This document shows positions 54,674 to 64,000 of a DNA stretch of 64,000 bases, one piece after another. The notes under the pieces are model-generated. The model was not told where the DNA came from, did no database searches, and worked only from the letters and a program-made list of their open reading frames with translations. The first letter of the stretch is position 1. Every line of letters starts with the position of its first letter. Position numbers and translations under genes: made by a program. Location: contig NZ_JAIVLH010000005.1 of NCBI RefSeq assembly GCF_020524345.1, positions 62,001 to 126,000 on the forward strand, written 5' to 3'. This DNA comes from Metabacillus niabensis. GTDB lineage: Bacteria; Bacillota; Bacilli; Bacillales; Bacillaceae.

Positions 54674-54708
54674 AAAGACCTTTCCACGTGAAAAGGTCTT
54701 CTGTTTTG
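54674..54708 (-). terminator. Terminator of the 59-aa gene
   Basis: On the minus strand, AAGACCTTTT pairs with AAAGGTCTT, followed by TTTCTTATTT. Confidence 0.85.
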
Positions 54709-54888
54709 TCAGGAAGCGTTTTCATAAATAACGCCTTTAAACTGAATTTTAAAAGATGGGGGATTACTTTTCTTTATTTCGTTTTTAACTTCTTTGATTT
54801 TTGCTACTGCTTCTGTCATTCCAGATGCTGTGATTTTGTATTCTGTTTTCTCATTTCCGGTGTCAATTAAAAAGACAAATTGTTTCAT
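54709..54888 (-). CDS. Small hypothetical protein, 59 aa
   Basis: This 59-residue soluble protein, MKQFVFLIDTGNEKTEYKIT, has a predicted beta-alpha-beta pattern and a Lys/Glu helix (AVAKIKEVKNEIKK). The ATG at 54888 has AAAGGAG 11 bases upstream; the alternative in-frame GTG at 54900 would abut that site. Its own terminator follows directly. No family is recognised. Confidence 0.75.
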   Translation of the reverse strand: MKQFVFLIDTGNEKTEYKITASGMTEAVAKIKEVKNEIKKSNPPSFKIQFKGVIYENAS

Positions 54889-55043
54889 GATTTGTGGCAC
54901 TCCTTTGATTAATAGTTCATATATTTTATGTTCATTATTGGAAAACGGTTTCTATAAAATTTTAAGTAAATTTGTATACGCTTTCATTTTATTGCATCAA
55001 AAGACCTATGTCAAGGAGTAACCTATTTTATTTTTTACAATAA

Positions 55044-55093
55044 AAACATTCTTCTTAATTTGTTCACAAATGAACGAATTAAGAAGAATGTTT
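55044..55093 (-). terminator. Long hairpin terminator of the 60-aa membrane protein gene
   Basis: AAACATTCTTCTTAATT and its complement form a stem of more than 20 positions with one mismatch, a short loop and a T-rich minus-strand tail. Confidence 0.9.
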
Positions 55094-55106
55094 CATTCCC
55101 CATTTA

Positions 55107-55289
55107 TCATAAATAAAATGCAAAAGCGATTATAATTCCAATGCCTAAAATAATATAAATCCATGATAAGCGTGAGAGGTTTGCTTTTGTTTTGGTATCA
55201 TAATGTTTATCTCCTTTACCACCAATTAAAATAGTACCTAGTAAAGCGAGAACACCAATTAAAATGACGAGGATAATGGCAATCTTCAT
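55107..55289 (-). CDS. Small two-helix membrane protein, 60 aa
   Basis: Two hydrophobic helices (IAIILVILIGVLALLGTILIG minus its first residue at the N-terminus, and WIYIILGIGIIIAFAFYL at the C-terminus) are joined by a charged loop GGKGDKHYDTKTKANLSR. The N-terminus may be a membrane anchor. AAGGAGG lies eight bases before the ATG at 55289. Its own terminator follows. The function is unknown. Confidence 0.8.
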   Translation of the reverse strand: MKIAIILVILIGVLALLGTILIGGKGDKHYDTKTKANLSRLSWIYIILGIGIIIAFAFYL

Positions 55290-55369
55290 CATAAATTCCT
55301 CCTTACATCACACACTTTTTTCTATCATACTATAAAGTAAATGATTCGAATGTAAAATAATGACTGAAA

Positions 55370-55402
55370 TACAAAATATCACCTCATTTACAAAGAGGTG
55401 AA
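55370..55402 (-). terminator. Terminator of the ArsR-type regulator gene
   Basis: On the minus strand, TTCACCTC pairs with GAGGTGA around a nine-base loop, then TATTTTG. Confidence 0.75.
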
Positions 55403-55407
55403 GGTTT

Positions 55408-56322
55408 TTATTTTATAACATCATATAAAACACGTGCAATTATTTCATGATTAAAATGCCCAAAGTCTTTTCCAAATAATGTTAGGCCACCACTGTTTTT
55501 TCTATTGTCTGAAACTGCTAATTTAAATTTTATCTCAGATTTCATCGTAAGGTTAATGTGATCGATCGTTACATCTGAAATGCGACTTCCATCTATAAAA
55601 GTACCATCTTTGTTAATACGAAGTAATTTGGCCATTCCATATTGATTTAAGTATCCAGGCCACCAGTCTGGATTATTCGTGCCTCTCATTTTTCCAAAAT
55701 CACCAGGTGATGTCCAGAAGCCCAGCTCAATATTATTTAAATAAAAGTAGATATCGGAAGGCCATTCCTCATTGTATCCAGGTGCTTCGGAACTGATCTC
55801 AAAAATAAACTGAAGTTCTTTAAACTCTTCAAATCGTTTTAAGTAGTTAGGTATTCGATATTCCAGAAAACCATTGTTTAACCAAATGATACCGGCATGA
55901 ATGTGAGTTGGATCTGCAAAATATCGGGGGTCATCGAATTCTCCTATAATACTATTTTTTGTAGCTAATCCACAGGTTGGCTCAGCACTATAATTAATAT
56001 AATGTCCAACATTGATTTCATATTCATAGCAATGCTCGATTTCTTTACTTCTTAAATCCACTGTTAGCGAATCTTCATTTAAATAACACATCTTTTGAAT
56101 TCCATGTTTCCCAACCGTAGTTGTAATATCAATTATGCCACTTTCTTCAAGTTTTTTAATATGCATAGTAACAGCACCATTTGTTAATTTTAGTTTTTCT
56201 GCTAGCTCATTTAAGTTTAATCGATCATGTTGTCTTAATAAATTGATAATTTCAATTCTGGTTTCAGAACTTAATGCTTTAAATATGGTTAGACCTGACT
56301 GCAAATCTTTAATATGAATCAA
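55408..56322 (-). CDS. ArsR-type winged-helix regulator with a large C-terminal sensor domain
   Basis: The product has 304 residues. A winged helix (residues about 10-85: FKALSSETRIEIINLLRQHD, LNLNELAEKLKLTNGAVTMH) is followed by about 210 residues of unknown, beta-rich sequence with many aromatic residues (DPTHIHAGIIWLNNGFLEYR, WTSPGDFGKMRGTNNPDWWP). Plain ArsR proteins end after about 100 residues, so the tail is probably an effector domain, perhaps carbohydrate-binding. It is divergent from abfA and likely its regulator (inference). The TTG start is supported by AGGGGG eight bases away. Confidence 0.9.
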   Translation of the reverse strand: MIHIKDLQSGLTIFKALSSETRIEIINLLRQHDRLNLNELAEKLKLTNGAVTMHIKKLEESGIIDITTTVGKHGIQKMCYLNEDSLTVDLRSKEIEHCYEYEINVGHYINYSAEPTCGLATKNSIIGEFDDPRYFADPTHIHAGIIWLNNGFLEYRIPNYLKRFEEFKELQFIFEISSEAPGYNEEWPSDIYFYLNNIELGFWTSPGDFGKMRGTNNPDWWPGYLNQYGMAKLLRINKDGTFIDGSRISDVTIDHINLTMKSEIKFKLAVSDNRKNSGGLTLFGKDFGHFNHEIIARVLYDVIK

Positions 56323-56449
56323 AGGTGTACCCCCTGTAGAGTAAAGTTTATTTTAGTACATTATAAAATAAATCGAATGAATGAGAAAGTCATTATTTTT
56401 AATGGTTCAAGAAAAAGAGTATATATGAAGATGTTAGTTTAATAGTTTT

Positions 56450-56463
56450 TGAAAACGAATACA
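56450..56463. promoter_or_regulatory. Candidate CcpA cre site upstream of abfA
   Basis: TGAAAACGAATACA meets the cre consensus TGWAANCGNWNWCA at all defined positions. It lies nine bases before the -35 of the abfA promoter, so catabolite control of arabinan use is expected. Confidence 0.68.
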
Positions 56464-56471
56464 ATTTTTTA

Positions 56472-56501
56472 TTGACAACTAAAATGATGGGAGATTATTA
56501 T
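56472..56501 (+). promoter_or_regulatory. Sigma-A promoter of abfA
   Basis: A perfect -35 TTGACA (56472-56477), 18 bp and -10 TATTAT (56496-56501). Confidence 0.7.
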
Positions 56502-56556
56502 AAAAATATAAAAAGATTTAGGTTTTTATAAAATGAAAATTAGGGATGGGTGGTAA

Positions 56557-58068
<1,512 letters not shown>

Positions 58069-58076
58069 AAATGTCA

Positions 58077-58117
58077 AATGAGACCTGTTCTATTAAAGAG
58101 CAGGTCTCATTTTTGTT
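58077..58117 (+). terminator. Terminator of abfA
   Basis: AATGAGACCTGTTCT pairs with AGAGCAGGTCTCATT (one mismatch or wobble), then TTTTG. Confidence 0.93.
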
Positions 58118-58181
58118 TTACGATATATGTTTCAACAAGGTAAAAGTGTGGAAGGGTACATATATAGGGACATACTTAGAA

Positions 58182-58226
58182 AATGACAGAAGCGCTTCAT
58201 ATGTCATTGTATTTATGACACAATGA
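58182..58226. promoter_or_regulatory. Overlapping palindromes upstream of putB
   Basis: The core GAAGCGCTTC is followed by TCATTGT-N9-ACAATGA (58204-58226) and the nested TGTCAT/ATGACA. These are candidates for CcpA or PutR-type binding; the cre ends are poor matches. Confidence 0.45.
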
Positions 58227-58331
58227 TTCCCTTAAATCTTTGTGGATTTGATACATTGTCGCTTAAGCTTATGTAATCGTACAATATATAGTAAGAAAAC
58301 TCTTACTCAACCTTTAATGGGGGTGTTTGTC

Positions 58332-59249
58332 GTGTCAGTCATTTCAAGAGATTTATTTTTATATCTATCAAATAATAAAACGTTGAATCGGGCCGCCCAA
58401 AATTGGGGCAGCAATATCGCCTCCGGAAAGATTGTCGGTGGGATAGACTTTCCAAGCTCCATTAAATTTATAAAAGAGTTAAATGAACAGGGTTTTTCAG
58501 TAACAGTTGATCATTTAGGTGAATTCGTTACTAGTGAAGAAATTGCAAGAGAGCGGACAAAAGAATGCATCCAAACAATCGAAACGATTGTTGCTCAACG
58601 ATTAGATTCTCATGTTTCTCTAAAACTAACATCATTAGGCTTAGATATTTCAAAAGAACTCGTTTTTGAAAATATGAGAAAGATTATGGATATAGCTGAA
58701 AAGTATAAAATTATGGTCACAATTGATATGGAAGATGAAACAAGGTGTGAAGAAACACTTTCAATTTTTAAGGGCTTAAAAGCTGATTATAGTTATATTA
58801 GTACAGTAATCCAGGCATATTTGTATCGTGCTGAACAAGATATTCGCAATTTAAATAGTTATGAACCATTTTTAAGACTTGTTAAAGGAGCATATAAAGA
58901 GTCACCTACTGTTGCTTTTCCGAAGAAGGCGGATGTTGATGAAAATTATAAAAAATTAATCAAATCCCGTTTATTAAATGGTCATTATACTGGAGTTGCA
59001 ACTCATGATGATGCCATTATTGAATATACTAAGAGATTAGTAGAGGATTATAAAATTCCAAAACATTCATTTGAGTTTCAAATGCTATATGGAATGAGAA
59101 CACAAACTCAAAAGGAATTGGTTAATCAGGGCTATAAAATGCGTGTGTATGTGCCATACGGGATTGATTGGTATGGATACTTTATGAGGCGTCTAGCAGA
59201 ACGTCCAGCTAATCTTGCCTTTGTCCTAAAGGGTATGACTAAAAAGTAA
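58332..59249 (+). CDS. putB: Proline dehydrogenase
   Basis: The 305-residue FAD-dependent TIM-barrel enzyme oxidises proline to pyrroline-5-carboxylate. Its blocks match Bacillus Put[69 protein letters not shown] and [23 protein letters not shown] use the GTG at 58332 (GGGGGTG six bases before), which gives the usual family length. The frame is open back to 58242, but those residues are not PutB-like. Confidence 0.95.
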   Translation: MSVISRDLFLYLSNNKTLNRAAQNWGSNIASGKIVGGIDFPSSIKFIKELNEQGFSVTVDHLGEFVTSEEIARERTKECIQTIETIVAQRLDSHVSLKLTSLGLDISKELVFENMRKIMDIAEKYKIMVTIDMEDETRCEETLSIFKGLKADYSYISTVIQAYLYRAEQDIRNLNSYEPFLRLVKGAYKESPTVAFPKKADVDENYKKLIKSRLLNGHYTGVATHDDAIIEYTKRLVEDYKIPKHSFEFQMLYGMRTQTQKELVNQGYKMRVYVPYGIDWYGYFMRRLAERPANLAFVLKGMTKK

Positions 59250-59265
59250 AAAGGAGTCGATTATC

Positions 59266-60813
59266 ATGACAACAGTTTACAAACACGAACCATTTACTGA
59301 TTTTGCAAAAGAGGAAAACCGCAAAGCTTTTGAAGCTGCATTAGAAAATGTGAATAAGGTGATGGGAAAAGAATACCCGCTTGTCATTAATGGAGAACGG
59401 ATTACAACGGAAAGTCAAATTGTCTCCTATAACCCGGCAAACAAAGATGAAATTGTGGGAAAAGTAGCAAAAGCGACTCAAGAGCACGCGGAAATGGCCA
59501 TTCAAGCAGCGGATAAAGCTTTTCAGACATGGAGATATTGGAATCCCGAAGAACGAGCCAATATTTTATTCCGTGCAGCTGCTATCATACGCCGAAAAAA
59601 ACATGACTTCTCCGCATTATTAGTAAAAGAAGCAGGTAAGCCTTGGAATGAAGCTGATGCAGATACAGCGGAAGCAATAGATTTCCTGGAATATTATGGC
59701 CGTCAAATGATTGAACTGGCAAAAGGGAAGCCCGTAAACAGCCGTGACGGAGAAATCAATAAATACGTCTATACACCAACAGGAGTAACAGTTGTCATTC
59801 CACCTTGGAACTTTTTATTTGCGATTATGGCAGGTACAACAGTTGCACCAATTGTAACTGGTAATACGGTCGTGTTAAAGCCTGCAAGTGCCACACCGGT
59901 CATTGCTGCTGAATTTGTAGAAGTATTAGAAGAAGCAGGATTACCAAAAGGTGTTGTTAACTTTGTTCCAGGAAGCGGTGCTGAAGTTGGTGATTATTTA
60001 GTAGATCATCCTAAAACGAGTATTATTACCTTTACAGGATCTCGAGAAGTCGGAACCCGCATTTTTGAACGTGCAGCAAAAGTCCAATCAGGTCAGCAGC
60101 ACTTAAAACGTGTGATTGCGGAAATGGGTGGTAAAGATACAGTTTTAGTTGATAAAGATGCGGATCTAGAGTTAGCCGCTCAATCTATTTTCACTTCAGC
60201 ATTCGGTTTTGCAGGTCAAAAATGCTCTGCAGGCTCAAGAGCAGTGATTCACGAAGATGTTTATGATCAAGTGCTTCAACGGGTTGTGGAAATTACTGAG
60301 CAGAAGATGACCGGCAACCCTGAAAAATATGAAACATATATGGGACCGGTTATTGATCAGGCTTCATATGATAAGATTATGGAATATATTCAAATCGGAA
60401 AAGAAGAAGGTCGTTTAATGAGCGGTGGTAAAGGAGATGATACGAAAGGCTACTTTATTGAACCAACGATCTTCGCTGATCTTGACCAGAATGCTCGGCT
60501 TATGCAAGAGGAAATCTTCGGCCCTGTGGTTGCTTTTGCAAAAGCGAAGGATTTTGACGAAATGCTTGAAATCGCTAATAACACTGAATACGGTCTAACA
60601 GGAGCGTTGATTACAAGAAACAGGCAGTATATCGAGCGTGCAAAACAAGAGTTTCATGTTGGGAATTTATATTTCAACCGTAACTGTACTGGTGCTATTG
60701 TTGGCTACCACCCATTCGGTGGCTTTAAAATGTCAGGAACAGACTCAAAAGCAGGTGGTCCGGACTACTTAGCTCTTCATATGCAGGCAAAAACAATAAG
60801 TGAGATGTTGTAA
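59266..60813 (+). CDS. putC: 1-Pyrroline-5-carboxylate dehydrogenase
   Basis: The 515-residue aldehyde dehydrogenase has catalytic Cys320 in [12 protein letters not shown], the activating Glu in IAEMGGKD, and the NAD site with [12 protein letters not shown] and [11 protein letters not shown]. It oxidises glutamate semialdehyde to glutamate, the second step of proline use. It follows putB by 16 bases with AGGAG before the ATG. RocA is the near-identical paralogue of the arginine pathway, but the context supports putC. Confidence 0.95.
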   Translation: MTTVYKHEPFTDFAKEENRKAFEAALENVNKVMGKEYPLVINGERITTESQIVSYNPANKDEIVGKVAKATQEHAEMAIQAADKAFQTWRYWNPEERANILFRAAAIIRRKKHDFSALLVKEAGKPWNEADADTAEAIDFLEYYGRQMIELAKGKPVNSRDGEINKYVYTPTGVTVVIPPWNFLFAIMAGTTVAPIVTGNTVVLKPASATPVIAAEFVEVLEEAGLPKGVVNFVPGSGAEVGDYLVDHPKTSIITFTGSREVGTRIFERAAKVQSGQQHLKRVIAEMGGKDTVLVDKDADLELAAQSIFTSAFGFAGQKCSAGSRAVIHEDVYDQVLQRVVEITEQKMTGNPEKYETYMGPVIDQASYDKIMEYIQIGKEEGRLMSGGKGDDTKGYFIEPTIFADLDQNARLMQEEIFGPVVAFAKAKDFDEMLEIANNTEYGLTGALITRNRQYIERAKQEFHVGNLYFNRNCTGAIVGYHPFGGFKMSGTDSKAGGPDYLALHMQAKTISEML

Positions 60814-60819
60814 TAAATG

Positions 60820-60850
60820 CAAGGAGCAGACATTACGTCTGCTTCTTTTG
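60820..60850 (+). terminator. Terminator of putBC
   Basis: AGCAGAC pairs with GTCTGCT around ATTAC, followed by TCTTTTG. No proline transporter gene (putP) follows. Confidence 0.75.
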
Positions 60851-60936
60851 GGTGTATAAATTTATTTGATTGGAAATGTTTTTACGGTTGATTTATCTAA
60901 GCATCCTTATTAAAAAAATAATTATTTGCAATTTCC

Positions 60937-60962
60937 TGAAACTTTCGTCTATCTTGTTCGTA
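60937..60962 (+). promoter_or_regulatory. Sigma-W promoter of floT
   Basis: TGAAAC (-35), exactly 16 bp and CGTA (-10) match the sigma-W consensus. B. subtilis floT (yuaG) is a known sigma-W target. Confidence 0.88.
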
Positions 60963-61043
60963 TTACTTAACAAAGGTAACTAGTTACCGCTAAAGTCTTA
61001 CCACGTGGATAAAAGGCTTAATATAGTAGTAGGAGGCAGAAAG

Positions 61044-62531
61044 ATGTCAGGTTTTTTTGGTGTTATTGTAATTTTAATTCCCTTATTCATTATTGCGGCA
61101 CTTGCCGGGATTGGTTATTTCTTTTGGGTGAAGATTCGTTATCGAACAGCCAAGTCAAATCAAGCGTTAATTATTACAGGTCCAAAGTTAGGTGATCCTG
61201 AAAAAGAAACGAATATATTCACAGACCAAGAAGGACGTTCGATGAAAATTATTCGAGGTGGCGGTTATCGACTGAGACGTTTCCAAACTGCTACACCTGT
61301 TAATTTAACTTCCTTTCAATTAAAGCTTTCAACACCAAGAGTGTACACAAACGGCGGGGTGCCGATTGTCGCTGATGCAGTTGCGATGGTAAAGGTAGCT
61401 GATACATTAAATGGTATTGCAAACTATGCAGAGCAATTTTTAGGGAAAGAGCAAGAAGAAATTGAAGCTGAAATTATTGAGGTACTGGGGAGTAATCTTC
61501 GTGCCATTTTATCGAAGATGACGGTTGAGGATATTAATAGTGACCGTGAAAAATTTAATCATGATGTATCAGAGGTTGCACAAAAGCAACTAGATCTTAT
61601 GGGCTTTAAAATCACTTCATTAGGTTTAACGGATTTACGTGATGCTGATGAGGAAAACGGTTATTTAAAAAACCTCGGAAGACCACGTATTGCAGAGGTT
61701 CGTAAACTGGCAGAAATCGCTGAAGCTAATAGCCAGCGTGAAACGCGTATTCATATAGCACAAACAGATCAAGCAGCTAAAGAAGAGGAATATAAGCGTC
61801 AAATTGCAATAGCGGAGTCAAAGAAGGAAAAGGATATTAAAGATGCTGCCTTCAAAGAGGAAACTGAACGGGCGCGTGCAAAATCAGAACAATCATATGA
61901 ATTAGAAAAAGCGAAACTTGCGAAAGAAATAAAAGAAGAGGAATTAACACTTCAATTCTTAGAACGTGAACGTGCTGTGAAGCTGGAAGAGGAAGAAAGT
62001 AAAGTTCGTAAAGCAAAAGCAGATGCGGAGTACTATGAAACGACTCGTAAAGCAGAGGCGGAAGCCCGTAAATCTGAGATCGATGGGGAAGCAAAGGCAA
62101 AAATCCGTCGTGAAGAAGGTTCTGCTGAAGCAGACGTTATTCGTGAAAGAGGGAAAGCAGAAGCAGAAGCTCGTAAACTATTAGCAGAAGCAATGGAAAA
62201 ACATGGTGATGTTATTATTACTGAAAAATTAATAGAAATGTTGCCAGTCTTTGCTGAGAAGATTGCACAGCCACTAAGTAATATTGATTCTGTTAAAATT
62301 ATAGATTCCGGTAATGGCCAAGGTGTGTCATCATTTGGAAAAAGCATTACAAAAACCATGGTTGATATTCAGGAACCTTTAAAAGAAATGACAGGAATTG
62401 ATATGGGTGAGCTATTAAAGTCTTATGCAAACCGAACAAATCGTACTGACAATCATATAACATTTCAAGATGTAAAACGGGACAATGATTCAGATACAAT
62501 CACGGTTGTTGAAGATCAACCTGAAAAATAA
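61044..62531 (+). CDS. floT: Flotillin-like protein
   Basis: The 495-residue protein has an N-terminal membrane hairpin (about 3-30, VIVILIPLFIIAALAGIGYF), an SPFH domain (about 40-220) and a long Glu/Ala/Arg coiled coil (about 225-400), ending in an acidic tail. It organises functional membrane microdomains. The ATG at 61044 with GGAGG is preferred over the in-frame frame opening at 61005. Behind a sigma-W promoter, as in B. subtilis, but without the NfeD-type partner yuaF that precedes yuaG there, and without yuaI after it. Confidence 0.95.
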   Translation: MSGFFGVIVILIPLFIIAALAGIGYFFWVKIRYRTAKSNQALIITGPKLGDPEKETNIFTDQEGRSMKIIRGGGYRLRRFQTATPVNLTSFQLKLSTPRVYTNGGVPIVADAVAMVKVADTLNGIANYAEQFLGKEQEEIEAEIIEVLGSNLRAILSKMTVEDINSDREKFNHDVSEVAQKQLDLMGFKITSLGLTDLRDADEENGYLKNLGRPRIAEVRKLAEIAEANSQRETRIHIAQTDQAAKEEEYKRQIAIAESKKEKDIKDAAFKEETERARAKSEQSYELEKAKLAKEIKEEELTLQFLERERAVKLEEEESKVRKAKADAEYYETTRKAEAEARKSEIDGEAKAKIRREEGSAEADVIRERGKAEAEARKLLAEAMEKHGDVIITEKLIEMLPVFAEKIAQPLSNIDSVKIIDSGNGQGVSSFGKSITKTMVDIQEPLKEMTGIDMGELLKSYANRTNRTDNHITFQDVKRDNDSDTITVVEDQPEK

Positions 62532-62725
62532 TTGGAGAAGGCGGGCAAATATTGTCCGTTTTTTCTATGCAATAAAATGATACACATAAGCATTTAAATA
62601 TGTGGTTACATAATGTGTTTGAACTGTGTTCAATTTCTATGAAAGATTTCCTACAATGCCACTATACAAGTAATCATAAAGCAAAGTATCATAAGGTTAA
62701 CGAAATATGAGGTAGGAGTTTTATT

Positions 62726-63964
62726 ATGAATGAGCTATTAGAGCGTGCTTTATCATTAACTGATTTGAATGATGTTGTCGATGTAATCAGTGATGGGTTA
62801 AAAAAGCCTGTAATTGTAGAAAGTGATCATTTTTTTCTTTTGGCTTATAGTTCTTATTATGTAAATCACTTTGATTATGCAAACCAACAAACCATTTTCT
62901 CAAAAAAGTGTCCATTAAATATATTTGAACGGTTTGTTGAAACAGGCATTATCGACCAATTAAAAACAACTGACAGGCCTTTCCGAATTGAAGAAATGAA
63001 AGAAATTGGGTTAAATCGTCGAGTTGTTGTTCATGCAAAGTATAAGAATAGTATTATGGGCTATATTTGGGTGCAGGAAATGAACAATTATCTGACAGAA
63101 GAAGAACTTCATTTTCTTTTTGATATTTCCTTTCATGTTGGAAAGTTAATTTACAAGAAAAATAAGTTAAAGCAACAAAAAGCAGAAGAAATTGAGTACT
63201 TTTTCAGAAAGGTTATAAATAATGAGTTTACAAACGAAAAGGAATTAAAGTGGGAAGCTGCTGAGCTTGATATTGTGTTACCTTCTATTTTTTGTGTGAT
63301 GGTTGTGAATGCGATTCATGCAGACGAAGAACTTATTGAGGAACTAAAAGAAACAATTCGTTCATATTTAAATTTAAAAGACAACACAAGTCATGTGTTG
63401 GTATATCGGACAAATATTGTCATCATTGTTGGTTGTTATTCTCTTAAATATTCGCCTGTAAAAGCTTCTCTTCAAATTGTAGAAAATTTACTGACAAACT
63501 TTGATGTCAAGAGATATTCAAATATTTATATCGGAATCGGAAACGAGTATCAGCCTATCCTCTCACTTCATAGAAGTTACAAGGAAGCGCTTGAGGTTGT
63601 TTCAATTACAGAAGAATTAAGAACACAAGAAAATCTTCCCTATGAATATAAGAAGATTGGAGTTCTAAGGTATTTGGATGTTATTTATGAGAAGAATGCA
63701 AGGACGAATTATTCGAATAAAAATATCCGGATCCTTCAAGAAAAAGATAGAGAAAGTCAAACAGAGCTTGTCAAGACGCTGGAATATTATTTAGTGAATA
63801 ACTGTAAGCTTAAGCCAACAGCAGAGCAAATGTTTATTCATCCTAATACACTAAATTACCGAATGAAACAAATTACTGAGTTAACAACAATTGATTTTAA
63901 TGATTTTAATCAAAAATGTCAGCTTTATCTAGATTTGATGGTGAGTAAAAGAAAAGATCGGTAG
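62726..63964 (+). CDS. PucR-family transcriptional regulator, probable PutR
   Basis: The 412-residue product has an N-terminal sensor-like region (about 1-135), a GGDEF-like/CdaR middle (about 165-290, GIGNEYQPILSLHRSYKEAL) and the PucR C-terminal helix-turn-helix (LVKTLEYYLVNNCKLKPTAE and then MFIHPNTLNYRMKQITEL). B. subtilis PutR, the proline-dependent activator of putBCP, is of this family and size. The gene is 1.9 kb from putBC with floT between, so putting it in the put regulon is inference. GGTAGGAG precedes the ATG. Confidence 0.88.
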   Translation: MNELLERALSLTDLNDVVDVISDGLKKPVIVESDHFFLLAYSSYYVNHFDYANQQTIFSKKCPLNIFERFVETGIIDQLKTTDRPFRIEEMKEIGLNRRVVVHAKYKNSIMGYIWVQEMNNYLTEEELHFLFDISFHVGKLIYKKNKLKQQKAEEIEYFFRKVINNEFTNEKELKWEAAELDIVLPSIFCVMVVNAIHADEELIEELKETIRSYLNLKDNTSHVLVYRTNIVIIVGCYSLKYSPVKASLQIVENLLTNFDVKRYSNIYIGIGNEYQPILSLHRSYKEALEVVSITEELRTQENLPYEYKKIGVLRYLDVIYEKNARTNYSNKNIRILQEKDRESQTELVKTLEYYLVNNCKLKPTAEQMFIHPNTLNYRMKQITELTTIDFNDFNQKCQLYLDLMVSKRKDR

Positions 63965-64000
63965 GGTCCGAGTTGGTGAAATTAGCATTTATTTCGGAGA

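Overview
The window comes from a low-GC Gram-positive endospore-forming lineage, most likely Bacillaceae (Bacillus, Metabacillus or Cytobacillus-like). The grounds are strong AGGAGG ribosome binding sites, frequent GTG/TTG starts, rho-independent terminators after most units, and a gene set close to Bacillus subtilis (ywbE, guaC, pxpBCA, pst-phoU, abfA, putBC, floT, sigma-W and PhoP-type promoters). No rRNA, tRNA, CRISPR array, transposase or prophage block was seen.

Layout. 1-1070: the 3' end of proA, a decayed membrane-protein gene and a holin-like type I toxin locus. 1260-5205: a ketoacyl-synthase-like protein that has lost both catalytic His residues, coupled to a membrane histidine kinase, then ywbE and convergent guaC. 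5470-8865: the 5-oxoprolinase operon pxpBCA plus a shortened AEC permease. 8929-12148: a lipoprotein / ATP-grasp / DUF350 cassette and small unknowns. 12480-16381: a TPR-dynamin-like GTPase and a PDZ-Lon membrane protease. 16704-20868 (minus): a LacI-controlled operon of two Gfo/Idh/MocA dehydrogenases and ThuA. 21234-26285: a second LacI regulator, a sugar-phosphate isomerase and an ABC sugar importer without its ATPase, with three identical-type operators. 26542-32449: a two-component system and ppc.

34563-43670 is the most coherent system. Two guanidine-I (ykkC) riboswitches with terminators precede an APC permease gene and an operon of two DUF1989 proteins, a biotin-dependent urea/guanidine carboxylase and allophanate hydrolase. 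Each unit also has a TnrA-type box centred about 50 bp upstream of the predicted start site, so guanidine sensing and nitrogen limitation appear to be combined. The expected chemistry is guanidine uptake, carboxylation, deimination to allophanate, and hydrolysis to ammonia and CO2.

43858-47169: a 2-hydroxyacid dehydrogenase, small proteins, uppP and a DUF1284 protein. 47543-51856: pstSCAB-phoU behind a long array of PhoP hexamers. 52014-53599 (minus): an ECF sigma factor with a DUF4179 membrane partner. 53890-56322: a YesL-like protein, small proteins and an ArsR-type regulator divergent from abfA (GH51 arabinofuranosidase, with a cre site). 58332-63964: putB-putC, floT behind a sigma-W promoter, and a PucR-type regulator that may control the put genes.

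Repeats: a 51-bp-period tandem repeat occurs at two distant intergenic sites. A Bacillaceae-type intergenic element is present once in full and once as a remnant, and a long palindrome lies before the GTPase gene.
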